NCBI GenBank assembly: GCA_052174455.1
Contig: JBQMRP010000071.1
Location: 1-64,000 of the forward strand
DNA length: 64,000 bases
Direction of reading: 5' to 3'
Origin: Arsenophonus sp052174455
GTDB lineage: Bacteria > Pseudomonadota > Gammaproteobacteria > Enterobacterales > Enterobacteriaceae
The position numbers and the translations under genes were made by a program. Positions 38,172-47,876 of the stretch are shown here, piece after piece (within the stretch, counting starts at the first letter, position 1; the number at the start of each line of letters is the position of its first letter). The notes under the pieces were generated by a model, which was given only the letters and a program-made list of their open reading frames with translations, did not search any database and had not been told where the DNA came from.

Positions 38172-40076
38172 TTATCCTGAACTATGAGTAGTGGGAGAGA
38201 TGTTCTTTTCTGACTCTACTTCTGATGAGAGAGTTGAAGTAGGATTACTATCATTATCATCCCATCCAGCTGGTGTTCTAATTGGTCGGCGATTCATTAA
38301 ATCATCAATTTGAGGTGCATCAATAGTTTCATATTTCATTAATGCATCTTTCATTGCATGCAGAATATCCATGTTATCATTCAAAATCTGACGAGCACGT
38401 TTATAATTAGAATCAATAATTGCTTTGATTTCTTCATCAATTGCTCGCGCGGTGTCGTCTGACATATGATTAGCTTTTGCAACCGAACGACCCAAGAAGA
38501 TCTCACCTTCTTCTTCAGCATAAAGTAATGGCCCTAATTTCTCAGAAAAACCCCATTGTGTCACCATATTACGAGCAAGATTAGTTGCTATTTTAATATC
38601 GTTTGATGCGCCTGTAGATACCTTTTCTGAACCATAAATAATTTCTTCTGCTAATCTGCCACCATAAAGCGTAGAAATTTGACTTTCTAGCTTTTGACGA
38701 CTGGCACTAATTTGATCACCTTTTGGCAAGAAGAATGTGACACCTAACGCACGACCACGCGGGATAATTGTCACTTTATGAACAGGATCATGTTCTGGAA
38801 CAATACGTCCTATAATCGCATGACCAGCCTCATGATAAGCAGTAGATTCTTTTTGTTCTTCTGTCATAACCATAGAGCGACGTTCAGCACCCATCATAAT
38901 CTTGTCTTTTGCTTTTTCGAATTCCACCATGCTGACAACACGCTTATTTCCACGCGCCGCAAAAAGGGCTGCTTCATTAACTAAATTAGCTAAATCAGCA
39001 CCAGAAAAACCGGGTGTACCTCGTGCCAATACTGAAGTATCAACACCAGGATCCAAAGGAACGCGGCGCATATGAACTTTCAAAATCTGCTCACGACCAC
39101 GTACATCAGGTAAACCCACAACAACTTGTCGATCAAAACGTCCAGGACGCAATAATGCTGGATCTAACACATCGGGGCGATTGGTGGCTGCAATAACAAT
39201 AATACCTTCATTACCTTCAAATCCATCCATCTCTACCAACATTTGGTTAAGAGTTTGTTCACGTTCATCGTGACCTCCTCCCAAACCTGCGCCCCGTTGG
39301 CGGCCAACAGCATCTATTTCGTCAATAAAGATAATACAAGGTGCTGCTTTTTTTGCTTGTTCAAACATATCACGAACTCGAGAAGCACCAATCCCAACGA
39401 ACATTTCTACAAAATCTGAACCGGAGATGGTAAAAAAAGGAACTTTTGCTTCACCCGCAATTGCTTTTGCCAATAAAGTTTTACCAGTTCCCGGTGGCCC
39501 TACCATCAAAATTCCCTTAGGAATTTTACCACCTAATTTTTGAAAACGTCCCGGTTCACGTAAATATTCAACTAGTTCAGCAACCTCTTCTTTTGCTTCA
39601 TCACAACCGGCAACATCAGCAAAAGTCGTTTTAACTTGATCTTCTGTCAGCATACGCGCCTTACTTTTACCAAAGGACATAGCTCCTTTGCTACCTCCTC
39701 CTTGCATCTGACGCATAAAAAAGATCCAAACCCCAATCAGTAATAACATTGGAAACCAGGAAATGAAAATAGTTGCTAAGAAACTTTGCTCTTGAGGTGG
39801 TTCACCAATAATGGTGACATGTCTTTCAAGCAAAGTATCCAATAATCTTGGATCTTCTCTCACTGGAATATAAGTCGTATAGCGACTGTTATCTGTTTTC
39901 TTAACACTAATTTCACGATCAGAAATTCGCACTTCACGTATCTGATCTTGAGTTAACTCATTCATAAAGGTAGAATAATCCACCCTGCGACTATTCGAAT
40001 CGCTAGGACCAAAACTCTGGAATAAAGACATTAGAACTACTGCAATGACTACCCAGAGAATCAGGTTTTTCGCCAT
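38172..40076 (-). CDS. ftsH: ATP-dependent zinc metalloprotease FtsH
   Basis: FtsH degrades misassembled membrane proteins, sigma-32 and LpxC. From ATG 40076 it has 634 residues (E. coli 644); a TTG nine bases upstream would add MSD. Two membrane segments (NLILWVVIAVVLMSLFQSF and FISWFPMLLLIGVWIFFM) flank a periplasmic domain. The AAA module has GPPGTGKT near residue 190, IIFIDEIDAVG and the SRH ATNRPDVLDPALLRPGRFDR. The zinc site is HEAGH near 415 with a downstream Asp ligand in STGASNDIK. It is just downstream of rlmE as in E. coli. Confidence 0.97.
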   Translation of the reverse strand: MAKNLILWVVIAVVLMSLFQSFGPSDSNSRRVDYSTFMNELTQDQIREVRISDREISVKKTDNSRYTTYIPVREDPRLLDTLLERHVTIIGEPPQEQSFLATIFISWFPMLLLIGVWIFFMRQMQGGGSKGAMSFGKSKARMLTEDQVKTTFADVAGCDEAKEEVAELVEYLREPGRFQKLGGKIPKGILMVGPPGTGKTLLAKAIAGEAKVPFFTISGSDFVEMFVGIGASRVRDMFEQAKKAAPCIIFIDEIDAVGRQRGAGLGGGHDEREQTLNQMLVEMDGFEGNEGIIVIAATNRPDVLDPALLRPGRFDRQVVVGLPDVRGREQILKVHMRRVPLDPGVDTSVLARGTPGFSGADLANLVNEAALFAARGNKRVVSMVEFEKAKDKIMMGAERRSMVMTEEQKESTAYHEAGHAIIGRIVPEHDPVHKVTIIPRGRALGVTFFLPKGDQISASRQKLESQISTLYGGRLAEEIIYGSEKVSTGASNDIKIATNLARNMVTQWGFSEKLGPLLYAEEEGEIFLGRSVAKANHMSDDTARAIDEEIKAIIDSNYKRARQILNDNMDILHAMKDALMKYETIDAPQIDDLMNRRPIRTPAGWDDNDSNPTSTLSSEVESEKNISPTTHSSG

Positions 40077-40134
40077 GTCACTCAAGGAATGAACCTCTTC
40101 ATTACAACTATATTAAATAATAACGTACAGGGTA

Positions 40135-40764
40135 CTATATTTTGCGTCCTGTTGCTACAATATATACTTCACGTGACCGTGATCGTGAAGCATTTGGTTT
40201 ACGAATTTTAACTTTTAAAAAAAGAGAGTAAATTTCTCTCAGATATTCATCAAAGCCTTCTCCATGAAACACTTTAACAATAAAACTTCCTTCAGTAGCT
40301 AGCACGTTGCGACACATATTCAATGCTAGTTCAACCAAATACATGGATCGAGGAATATCGATCGCATGTATCCCACTCATATTAGGAGCCATATCCGACA
40401 TAACAACCTGGACTTTTTTATCACCAACTCGTTCAAGTAATGCCTTTAATATCTTCTTATTCCTAAGATCTCCTTGTAAGAAATCAACCCCAACAATGGG
40501 ATTCATTAATAATAAGTCACATGCAATAACCCGTCCTGTTTGACTAATTTTCCTTGCTACATATTGAGACCAACCTCCAGGCGCTGCACCTAAATCAATG
40601 ACGGTTATACCAGGTTTAAATATTTTATCACTTTTCTGGATCTCATCTAATTTAAACCATGCACGTGAGCAAAACCTTTTTTTTTGTGCTTGAAGAACAT
40701 ATTTATCACTAAAATGTTCCTGCAACCAACGACTAGAGTTTGGTGAGCGTTTTTTATTAGCCAT
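40135..40764 (-). CDS. rlmE: 23S rRNA (U2552) 2'-O-methyltransferase RlmE (FtsJ/RrmJ)
   Basis: RlmE methylates U2552 of 23S rRNA in the A loop, a late step in 50S maturation. From ATG 40764 it has 209 residues, as in E. coli; TTG 40773 would add three. The SAM-binding motif is VIDLGAAPGGWSQYV. Catalytic tetrad positions fall in RAWFKLDEIQ (Lys), VMSDMAPNMSG (Asp), VKVFHGEGFDEY (Lys) and SREVYIV (Glu). It lies upstream of ftsH in the same operon order as E. coli. Confidence 0.96.
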   Translation of the reverse strand: MANKKRSPNSSRWLQEHFSDKYVLQAQKKRFCSRAWFKLDEIQKSDKIFKPGITVIDLGAAPGGWSQYVARKISQTGRVIACDLLLMNPIVGVDFLQGDLRNKKILKALLERVGDKKVQVVMSDMAPNMSGIHAIDIPRSMYLVELALNMCRNVLATEGSFIVKVFHGEGFDEYLREIYSLFLKVKIRKPNASRSRSREVYIVATGRKI

Positions 40765-40894
40765 TGTTTCCAACTATACTTATAAAATAACACCTATCTT
40801 TTGCATTTTTGATATAGCAAAATTATAGAATTTATGGTTCTACATAGAAAGATGGCGGTAGAATATATTCTTTCAACCCACTAAAAGAAAAAAA

Positions 40895-41140
40895 TAATAA
40901 TAGTTTAATAAAAAGCAAATATAATATCAAAAAAGCCTTACTCATCATCTAAACTCTATTGTAATGATAGTTAGTAACAGTTTAACTGAATATGTTTTAG
41001 CTGAAATCTAAAAACTCTTGTCATATAATGAACATATAAATCAAAATAGCCAGTTAAGAGATCGTAGTAGAAAAAATTGATAGTTACGCTATTATTCAAA
41101 AAACTGATCATATCAATATAAAAGTTAAATATATTCCACT
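40895..41140 (+). pseudogene. yhbY: yhbY relic (RNA-binding CRM-domain protein)
   Basis: YhbY is a small CRM-domain protein associated with pre-50S particles, encoded between rlmE and greA on the opposite strand in E. coli, as here. One plus-strand frame reads KQI-stop-YQKSLTHHLNSI then VMIVSNSLTEYVLAEI, matching E. coli KQKQHLKGLAHPLKPVVLLGSNGLTEGVLAEI. After the next stop, LLSYNEHI follows, then a second frame with VEKIDSYAIIQKTD, like VEAIVRETGACNVQ. Two stops, a frameshift and loss of the GxxG loop (VSNS) exclude function. It overlaps the greA 3' end. Confidence 0.78.
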
Positions 41141-41601
41141 TGTAAAATTTTATATTCAACTTCCCCACCAGGAGTGGTGATAATTGCCATATCATCTATA
41201 GCTTTACCAATCAAGCCTTGAGCTATTGGTGAATTAATAGAAATAAGATTTTCTTTGATATTAGCTTCATCATCACCTACAATACGGTAAATCTGATCTT
41301 CATTTGTCGTTATATTAAATACAGTAACTGTCGCGCCAAATATTACACGACCCTCATGTTTCATTTTTGTTACATCAATAATTTGTGCATTAGATAATTT
41401 AGCTTCAATATCTTGAATACGTCCTTCGCAAAATCCTTGCTGCTCACGTGCTGCAAGGTATTCCGAATTTTCTTTTAAATCACCATGTTCACGGGCTTCT
41501 GCAATAGCAGTAATAATTTTAGGACGGTGAATATTCTTTAAAAATTCTAACTCTTTACGTAGCTTTTCTACACCACGTACTGTCATTGGAATCTGTTTCA
41601 T
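41125..41601 (-). CDS. greA: Transcript cleavage factor GreA
   Basis: GreA rescues backtracked RNA polymerase by stimulating transcript cleavage. The 158 residues match E. coli. The N-terminal coiled coil carries the acidic tip in EAREHGDLKENSEYLAAREQQG, and the C-terminal FKBP-like domain includes RVIFGATVTV and YRIVGDDEANIKENLISINSPIAQGLIGK. AGAGG precedes the ATG. It flanks the decayed dacB on one side and the yhbY relic on the other. Confidence 0.97.
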   Translation of the reverse strand: MKQIPMTVRGVEKLRKELEFLKNIHRPKIITAIAEAREHGDLKENSEYLAAREQQGFCEGRIQDIEAKLSNAQIIDVTKMKHEGRVIFGATVTVFNITTNEDQIYRIVGDDEANIKENLISINSPIAQGLIGKAIDDMAIITTPGGEVEYKILQVEYI

Positions 41602-41804
41602 TAATAAATGCCTCTGATTCTTTTTTAAATAAAAATTAAATCTCTTCCTGATTTTTCTGTTTTTAAAGAAAAATGAATACTTCTAATAAAACAATATTTT
41701 TGTTAAACAAAAAAGGGCAAATTTTGTTAACTATTAATTTGCAACTTTATCATTTTATATTTAATTAATTATACTAACGCATACTTGATGCTAGATCACC
41801 GTTT

Positions 41805-42660
41805 ACTTTTTTCTGTATTACACTTTAGTATCTCTATGTATGTGTATTTTATATCAGCACTTATTACTTATTTTAAAAAGTGTGGAATGTAATACATTCA
41901 TTAATCCGATTAGATCGTCAACAAATGTCACTTTACCTGCAAGTACTCAACAAATTATTACAGTACTATCACATTGCTTCAATTAGGTATTGATTATTAA
42001 TTTTTACCCATTTAAAAACTGAAGTAAAAATTATTGACCTTTCCTTGAAAGGTAATTTAAGTTGTACACTTAATTAGCAATTCAATTTTAATGCGCCAAT
42101 AAACTCGGAATATGGTAGCTGAATTAAAGGAATTTGCTATTGAACAAATTGAAGGCGATTTAATATCAATATATATCAACTTTCTTTGGCTAAGATAGGC
42201 TAATGATGGTATGAAATGATAAGATACAATCTTTAGCTTCTTTACTAAGTGTTGTTATTATAGATAATAACTATTTCTCAGTCATTTTACATAGTAACCA
42301 AAAACCTGGCGATATCGTATATCGCATATTTTTATACCATTCTTTTTACTATATTAAAATATTCAGTCAAGTTATTACGCTAGCAAAATGTTAAACTGAT
42401 GCATGTTATTCCGTATTAGATGTTATAGCAGGCGAACTAAATTGTTATATACTTAATGGGTTGTTTAACTTAAGGCTTTAAGCCGTTACTATTATCGTTT
42501 GTTATTTAAAACAGGTTAATTTAATATTAAGGAGCATTTATTAAAATGAGCCTGATATAGATGGTAAAATCACGATTACCGGCCGTAATAAACAGGATAT
42601 CTATTGCTTGCCATAGATAGAAATATTCTATCTACAATAAATTCTAAATTGCTACATTAT
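41805..42660 (+). pseudogene. dacB: dacB relic, 5' half (D-alanyl-D-alanine carboxypeptidase PBP4)
   Basis: DacB (PBP4) trims and cleaves peptidoglycan cross-links in the periplasm; in E. coli it is divergent from greA, as here. Joined frames read LPASTQQIITVL (E. coli LPASTQKVITAL, with the SxxK serine and lysine replaced or shifted), TRNMVAELKEFAIEQIEGD (E. coli IRNMVATLKKSGVNQIDGN), a KPGDI-like block near 42305 and LDVIAGELN near 42425. Stops are abundant. Similarity ends at about 42660, where a full-length IS256 relic begins. The 3' half resumes at 45150. Confidence 0.8.
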
Positions 42661-42689
42661 TTTCTATATTAATTTAAAAAAATAATTAT

Positions 42690-44090
42690 TAGTAAATCTG
42701 GTATATGGTGGTCAAGTTGCATTCTACTTTGATGTTTCATAAAACTGTTCTTCATTCTTAAATTAAACGTTGTTACCACCAAAATCAGCAGCTCAAATCC
42801 CCTGAGCCGGTTTCAATTTTTTAAGCAGACTGTAATAGTATTATAAATACTATTGAAAAGGGTTATTTTTTTTGAATCGCAGTATTTTGCGTATATCAAT
42901 TTCGTATCCTCAGTGTCGCAAAAGCTGATTTAAATTAGATTCTTTGTTCTCATTGATGGAAGAAATCTACTCCTATACAAAGGAGTATACTGATGGAAAA
43001 TTGTAGAATGCTAGTAGTTTTTGATTGTTATCTAGCTTCTTTATCGCTCTGTATAGGATATGCTAAAAATCTTGTTAACAAAATATCAAGGGATTTATAT
43101 TAGCGGTATCACAGATCTCTACTAACCAAAGCTTCAGCAGTTTATCCTTAATTTAGTTATATGCCTTGGGAGTAAAGCTAGTGTATTAGCTATTTTATAT
43201 ATCAATAATATTGATGCTGCCTGCTCGGCTAGAAATGTTTTGCCATTGCATTCTAAAAACAAAAAAGTACTATCTCCGCAGGAAGCCTGGAAGGATAAGG
43301 TTAAGCAACGCGCTCACCAGGGATTGAAAAGTTATGCTTAATCTTCCTTCTGACTTTCAATAACTCTCTTCGGGCGCGACGAGCTTATTACGTTAATGCG
43401 CAGTATCGCCAATAATGAGCAGCAGGAAAAGGCGATCAGTTTACCTAGCAGAGTAACATGTGGATTTAACAAAGAAATAAGGTAGCATGTATGAGTTGAA
43501 TCATGTTGTCAGCATTGCCAATCTTCTTCAAAGCATTAATATTTCAGTCTGCTGATAGCGTAGCTGGTAGAGAAACGATGTAATCTCATAGAGAAAAACC
43601 CTAGAGATTCGTGAAAATCACCAGTGAAGATATCTCGCATATATAAGCAATAGTACAACTCTTTGCTTCTTTTGTACGCTCTAGCTAAGGTAGCAAGGAG
43701 GTATTGAAGAATATTCTGTTACCGTTTTCGATCCCCATTTTAACCTTAGGCCTTTTTTAGTCTCAATATCGCGACCATACTAATCTATATGGTTTACTAT
43801 GGTAAATAATCATTGTGGATAAGATTATGGTTACGCCTGTCGATAAAGGCATCATTCAGTATCTTTTCTCGCAGCATACCTTCGAACACAGCCTCAACAG
43901 CGGTGCTATCAGCTTCCTTGTATACCAATTACGAATAGGTTTATGTAAGAGATCATAAGTAACTCTGCTTTAATCGGATACCTGTAGAGTACACTTTTTC
44001 GTGAAATATTTTACTGTTAGTGAAATTATTTACGAAACCAGTTAAGCAGGATGGTACACCATTGTTATTTTCGAAACTTCATACATCAAA
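42690..44090 (-). mobile_element. IS256 relic, full length, inserted in dacB
   Basis: Read on the minus strand it runs from the shared 5' start ('catttTGATGTATGaagtttcga', near 44090) through the DGIY / GATxxGxKEL / ExSYR regions (43360-43640) to the 3' end ('cttcattcttaaattaaacgttg', near 42750). About 1.4 kb is close to a whole element. All frames carry stops. Together with the IS1595 relic that follows it splits dacB in two. Confidence 0.72.
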
Positions 44091-44109
44091 ATGAGTATAA
44101 CTTGTTAAA

Positions 44110-45130
44110 AGGGCTATGGTTAAAGTAAGGATTATTGGTAGAAATCTGTTATACTGTATAAAGGATTTTACTAAAGAGTAGAAATTGGAATTAAAAAGCA
44201 AACAGTTATACAGATCAAAGAGATTTTTTCTCATTTCATGCTAACATAAACCTATATTTAATTAGTTAGCTTGGTAACAATCTATCGGGTGATATTGATT
44301 AATCCATTAAAGGAACTTATTTGATTTTATCTTGCCGATATTATCACACTGAACATAATATTCACTTGAGACGTTAATTAGGGTTATAGTGATATCATTG
44401 TAAAATCCCTGATTGTATGAAAAAGATTTAATAATCTTATTGGAAGAGGCTTCTGGCGAAAATACATCATAAGGATAAATGCTTTAGTTATCTGTTATGT
44501 ATGTTGAATATCTTAATTTTAAAGAATCAGTAAAATAAACAGGTGTTAATTCTAAACTAGTATTTAGATTGGCATCGTTGCTTTTTTTTTTGCTTTAATG
44601 ACGACAGTCAACATAAATGCATTAAGTGCTATTGTTAAAGTCAACTAAATATTTTTACCTGATATTTTAAAGAGAAGCATTGTTTCTTACATAGGAAACC
44701 TAGAAAATATGCGAGGGAATAGATAAAAGAAAGAATGAATTTCAAACTTAATCGCTAGAGATCAAGAGAGGTCATATCATCAATGAAACTCTTAAATAGT
44801 TTAATGCAAAGTATTTTATCCATTTTTTTGAGCTAATTATTGATAAAAATCCATCCTTTGCTCAGATCAAGTTAAATAATGATACAAAATCTTTGCCAAG
44901 GAGTATAAAATTAATCATTATCTAATAAGATTAGATAATGATAGTGTTATTAGTAAAAATTCTATATTTAAAATACGAAAAGTTATATCAGATGATTAAG
45001 GAGTCGCTGAGTAGATTCCATCATATATGGTTGTTTTATATACCGAATTATCTGCGTGGAGAAAATTAGTTGAAACCATAACAATTGAAATACGAACATA
45101 GCTACTAACTGCTCTACGAGAAAAACAATA
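44110..45130 (+). mobile_element. IS1595 relic, inserted in dacB
   Basis: It is collinear with the 14615, 21280 and 53560 copies. The 5' 'ggtagaaatctgttatactgtataaagg' is followed by SKQLYRSKRFF-like sequence, a decayed KDKW...RCML region near 44480, IVKVN-stop-IFLP (equivalent of IVEVDETFFP) near 44630, and the C-terminal YHxxT...LPNYL-like part near 45040. It lies head-to-head with the 42690-44090 IS256 relic. Confidence 0.7.
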
Positions 45131-45149
45131 ACTTTTTCCAGGGTAATTT

Positions 45150-45680
45150 AAAAGTATAATAATATGATAGTTGATGCGATCTTTAGATCCATAGGTCGTG
45201 ATGAATATTATGATGCCCCAGTATTTAATCTTCTGTCTCCGATGCTATTCGCTAGATTTTAAAATAAAAAATCAATATTAATTTACACAACACAATTATA
45301 GTAGATTGTTTAATCTGGAGAATCTCGTAATAATTTAATCACGCCAACGGCTATGATTTCTATATAGAAATATAATGTTAAACATAACAGTCAATTAATT
45401 TTATCACTAATGTGACCATTAGTTAGTCATGATGGCACTTTATGTTATCGTGCTAGCATTGGATAACGAAAGCGTTAATGGTAATGTTTTAGATAAACAC
45501 AGTGCCTTGCAAGGAGGTAAGCACTTATCGATTTTATTAGCGTGCGATATGGTCAATATATTTATTTCGTACAATTTATTTTAGGTTTATATCTTGCTGT
45601 CAGAATTATATAATAGTTGCTGTATTTCTTCTGGGCATTTTAGACGTCCATTTTTAAAAGATCTTTATCTTAATTTCTAA
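45150..45680 (+). pseudogene. dacB: dacB relic, 3' half
   Basis: Immediately after the IS1595 relic, plus-strand frames read MIVDAIFRSIGRDEYYDAP (E. coli MIADTVFRMIGHARFNVPG), then SGESRNNLITPTAMI (E. coli SGLSRHNLIAPATMM, in which the SxN motif is lost here) and PLVSHDGTLCYRA (E. coli PLAGYDGSLQYRA). The end is QYIYFVQFILGLYLAV, like AFVQYLSGYAV. The order continues exactly where the 5' half stops, showing one gene split by a 2.5-kb insertion before or during decay. Confidence 0.8.
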
Positions 45681-45802
45681 TAGATAAAGGGTATCTACTC
45701 AAGACCCACTAAAATAATTCGTATTAATTAATGTTTATAAATGAATCTGTTTTCTCTACATAATTTTAATCTAAATCTTTTTTATTATCAAATTGTTATT
45801 TT

Positions 45803-46876
45803 TTAATAATAATCATTATACATAAATTCAGCTTTATCTAATCTAGTGCTATCTATGGGTATATTTTGAAGATGAACTTCCATAAAGGTCATAATGTCCA
45901 AACAAAGTTTTTTAACACCTATCTGATTTACTGCAGAAATTTGATAATATTTGTTTTGCCATCCTAATTCTCCAATAATGGATTTTGCACGATTATTTGC
46001 TTCTTCAGAGGTCAAAAGATCAACTTTATTAAAAACTAACCATCGCGGTTTTTTGGGTAATTTTTTACTATATTTTTCCAGTTCAACATCAATTATTTTA
46101 GCATTTTGAACAGGATTAGAACCATCAATAGGATAAATATCAATAAGATGTAAAAGTATTGTACAACGTTCTAAGTGTTTTAAAAAATGAACGCCAAGAC
46201 CTATTCCTTCTGCCGCTCCTTCAATTAAACCAGGAATATCAGCAATAACAAAGCTTTGCTCACTATCTATGCGTACTACGGCTAAACTTGGAATTAAAGT
46301 AGTAAATGGATAATCAGCAACTTTAGGTTTTGCCGCTGAGACTGAGCGAATGAAAGTTGATTTACCTGCATTCGGCATGCCTAGCATGCCTACATCAGCA
46401 AGTAACATCAATTCAAGTAGCAATTCTCTTGTTTCCCCTTTTGTTCCCATTGTTTTTTGACGTGGAGCACGGTTGATTGATGATTTAAATCGGGTATTAC
46501 CTAAACCATGATATCCACCTTTTGCAACTATTAAACGTTGCCCGTGACGTGTCATATCACCAATGATTTCTTTAGTTAAAAAATCACATATTCGTGTGCC
46601 AATCGGGACTTTAATGATATTATCTTGACCACGTTTGCCAGTACAATCACGACTTTGACCATCTTGTCCACGTTCAGCCTTGAAGGTTGTTTTAAATCGA
46701 TAATCAATTAACGTATTAAAATTTTCATCAGCCAACAGATAAACATCTCCACCATCTCCACCATCCCCACCATCAGCCCCACCCTTAGGAATATATTTTT
46801 CACGGCGGAAGCTAACGCAGCCATTGCCGCCATCGCCAGCTATAACTAATATTTTTGCTTCATCAACAAATTTCAT
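45803..46876 (-). CDS. obgE: Ribosome-assembly GTPase ObgE (CgtA)
   Basis: Obg binds pre-50S subunits and couples ribosome assembly to nucleotide status. It has 357 residues; E. coli has 390, and the acidic C-terminal tail is what is missing. The glycine-rich Obg fold has RREKYIPKGGADGGDGGDGGDV and RAPRQKTMGTKGE. The G domain has GMPNAGKSTF near residue 166, DIPGLIEGA and NKVD. GGAG precedes the ATG. It lies downstream of rpmA, and yhbE, which separates them in E. coli, is gone. Confidence 0.96.
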   Translation of the reverse strand: MKFVDEAKILVIAGDGGNGCVSFRREKYIPKGGADGGDGGDGGDVYLLADENFNTLIDYRFKTTFKAERGQDGQSRDCTGKRGQDNIIKVPIGTRICDFLTKEIIGDMTRHGQRLIVAKGGYHGLGNTRFKSSINRAPRQKTMGTKGETRELLLELMLLADVGMLGMPNAGKSTFIRSVSAAKPKVADYPFTTLIPSLAVVRIDSEQSFVIADIPGLIEGAAEGIGLGVHFLKHLERCTILLHLIDIYPIDGSNPVQNAKIIDVELEKYSKKLPKKPRWLVFNKVDLLTSEEANNRAKSIIGELGWQNKYYQISAVNQIGVKKLCLDIMTFMEVHLQNIPIDSTRLDKAEFMYNDYY

Positions 46877-46953
46877 TGTTTTTTTCTCCGCATATGCTAG
46901 AAATTATACGCTAGATGGTAATTTTATTCAGAGATGATGTCCATAATATAATA

Positions 46954-46985
46954 TTAAAAGCCCCGCAAAATTGCAGGGCTTTTAA
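46954..46985 (-). terminator. Terminator between rpmA and obgE
   Basis: A 15-bp stem with one mismatch (TTAAAAGCCC...GGGCTTTTAA) and a 2-nt loop lies 28 nt after the rpmA stop, with T-runs on both strands. It would separate rplU-rpmA transcription from obgE. Confidence 0.82.
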
Positions 46986-47012
46986 AACACTATTTTAAAG
47001 ATCAAAAAAAAT

Positions 47013-47270
47013 TTATTCAGCTTCGATACTGACATATTTACGATTTTTTGGTCCTTTAATTTCAAATTTAACTTTTCCATTAGTCAATGCAAATAGAGTA
47101 TGGTCGCGACCACAACCAACATTATTACTAGCATGGAATTTAGTACCACGCTGACGAACAATAATACTACCTGCCAACACGGATTCACCACTAAAACGTT
47201 TTACACCTAGGCGTTTTGCTTCAGAATCGCGACCGTTACGTGTTGAGCCGCCAGCCTTTTTATGTGCCAT
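47013..47270 (-). CDS. rpmA: 50S ribosomal protein L27
   Basis: L27 has an N-terminal tail reaching the peptidyl-transferase centre. The 85 residues match E. coli, beginning MAHKKAGGSTRNGRDSEAKR and ending in FEIKGPKNRKYVSIEAE. AGGAG precedes the ATG. It follows rplU with a 19-nt gap, the universal rplU-rpmA pair. Confidence 0.97.
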   Translation of the reverse strand: MAHKKAGGSTRNGRDSEAKRLGVKRFSGESVLAGSIIVRQRGTKFHASNNVGCGRDHTLFALTNGKVKFEIKGPKNRKYVSIEAE

Positions 47271-47289
47271 TAATCTATTCTCCTAATTC

Positions 47290-47598
47290 TTAGGCAATAC
47301 CAATAATTTTAATATCAGTAAACCACTGACGGTGTCCTTGTTGTTTACGGCTATGTTTGCGGCGTCGAAATTTAATAATTTTAATTTTTTCACCACGACC
47401 ATGTACAATAACTTCAGCTTTAACTTTGATGCCTTCAATGACAGGGGTACCGATTTTAATATCGTCACCGTTGGCGATCATCAATATTTGATTGAATTCA
47501 ACAGTTTCACCTGTCGCAATATTTAACTTTTCCAGGCGAACTGTTTGGCCTTCACTGACTCGGTGTTGTTTGCCACCACATTGAAAAACCGCGTACAT
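47290..47598 (-). CDS. rplU: 50S ribosomal protein L21
   Basis: L21 binds 23S rRNA domain I with L20. From ATG 47598 it has 102 residues, near E. coli length (103), starting MYAVFQCGGKQHRVSEGQ. It contains the basic KFRRRKHSRKQQGHRQWFTDIKI end. GGAG precedes this ATG; the longer frame from 47616 adds six unconserved residues. It is divergent from ispB, as in E. coli. Confidence 0.97.
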   Translation of the reverse strand: MYAVFQCGGKQHRVSEGQTVRLEKLNIATGETVEFNQILMIANGDDIKIGTPVIEGIKVKAEVIVHGRGEKIKIIKFRRRKHSRKQQGHRQWFTDIKIIGIA

Positions 47599-47836
47599 AT
47601 AAACTCCACTTAACACACTCCTCTTTAATATATTGAATTTCAGAGTGCTATTTTTATAAATATTTACAATAAGTTATAAACTGTATGCGAAAAATCATTA
47701 TAAGACAAGCCTAGAATTCAATCTAGTAATAAAAAATAAAAAATTTACTTTTTCTAAAGTGAATTTATTCCCATATCCGTTCATTTATAATTAATTTTAC
47801 AGTACAATTAGCGACAGATTAACAGAATAATATCAC

Positions 47837-47864
47837 TTGACTAAATATTATTTTTAGGTATAAT
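47837..47864 (+). promoter_or_regulatory. Sigma-70 promoter for ispB
   Basis: TTGACT and a perfect TATAAT are separated by 16 nt in the rplU-ispB divergent gap. Transcription would start about 6-7 nt before the ispB ATG, giving an almost leaderless mRNA, so a further upstream promoter may also exist. Confidence 0.55.
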
Positions 47865-47876
47865 AAAAAGTATATA

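Noticed and set aside
42962..43005. Small hairpin (ctactcctatacaaaggagta) as a regulatory element
   Set aside because: Short, imperfect and inside an IS256 relic; expected by chance.
45680..45802. yhbE relic near obgE
   Set aside because: In E. coli yhbE lies between rpmA and obgE, where here only 142 bp with a terminator remain; no EamA-like blocks are seen on either side.
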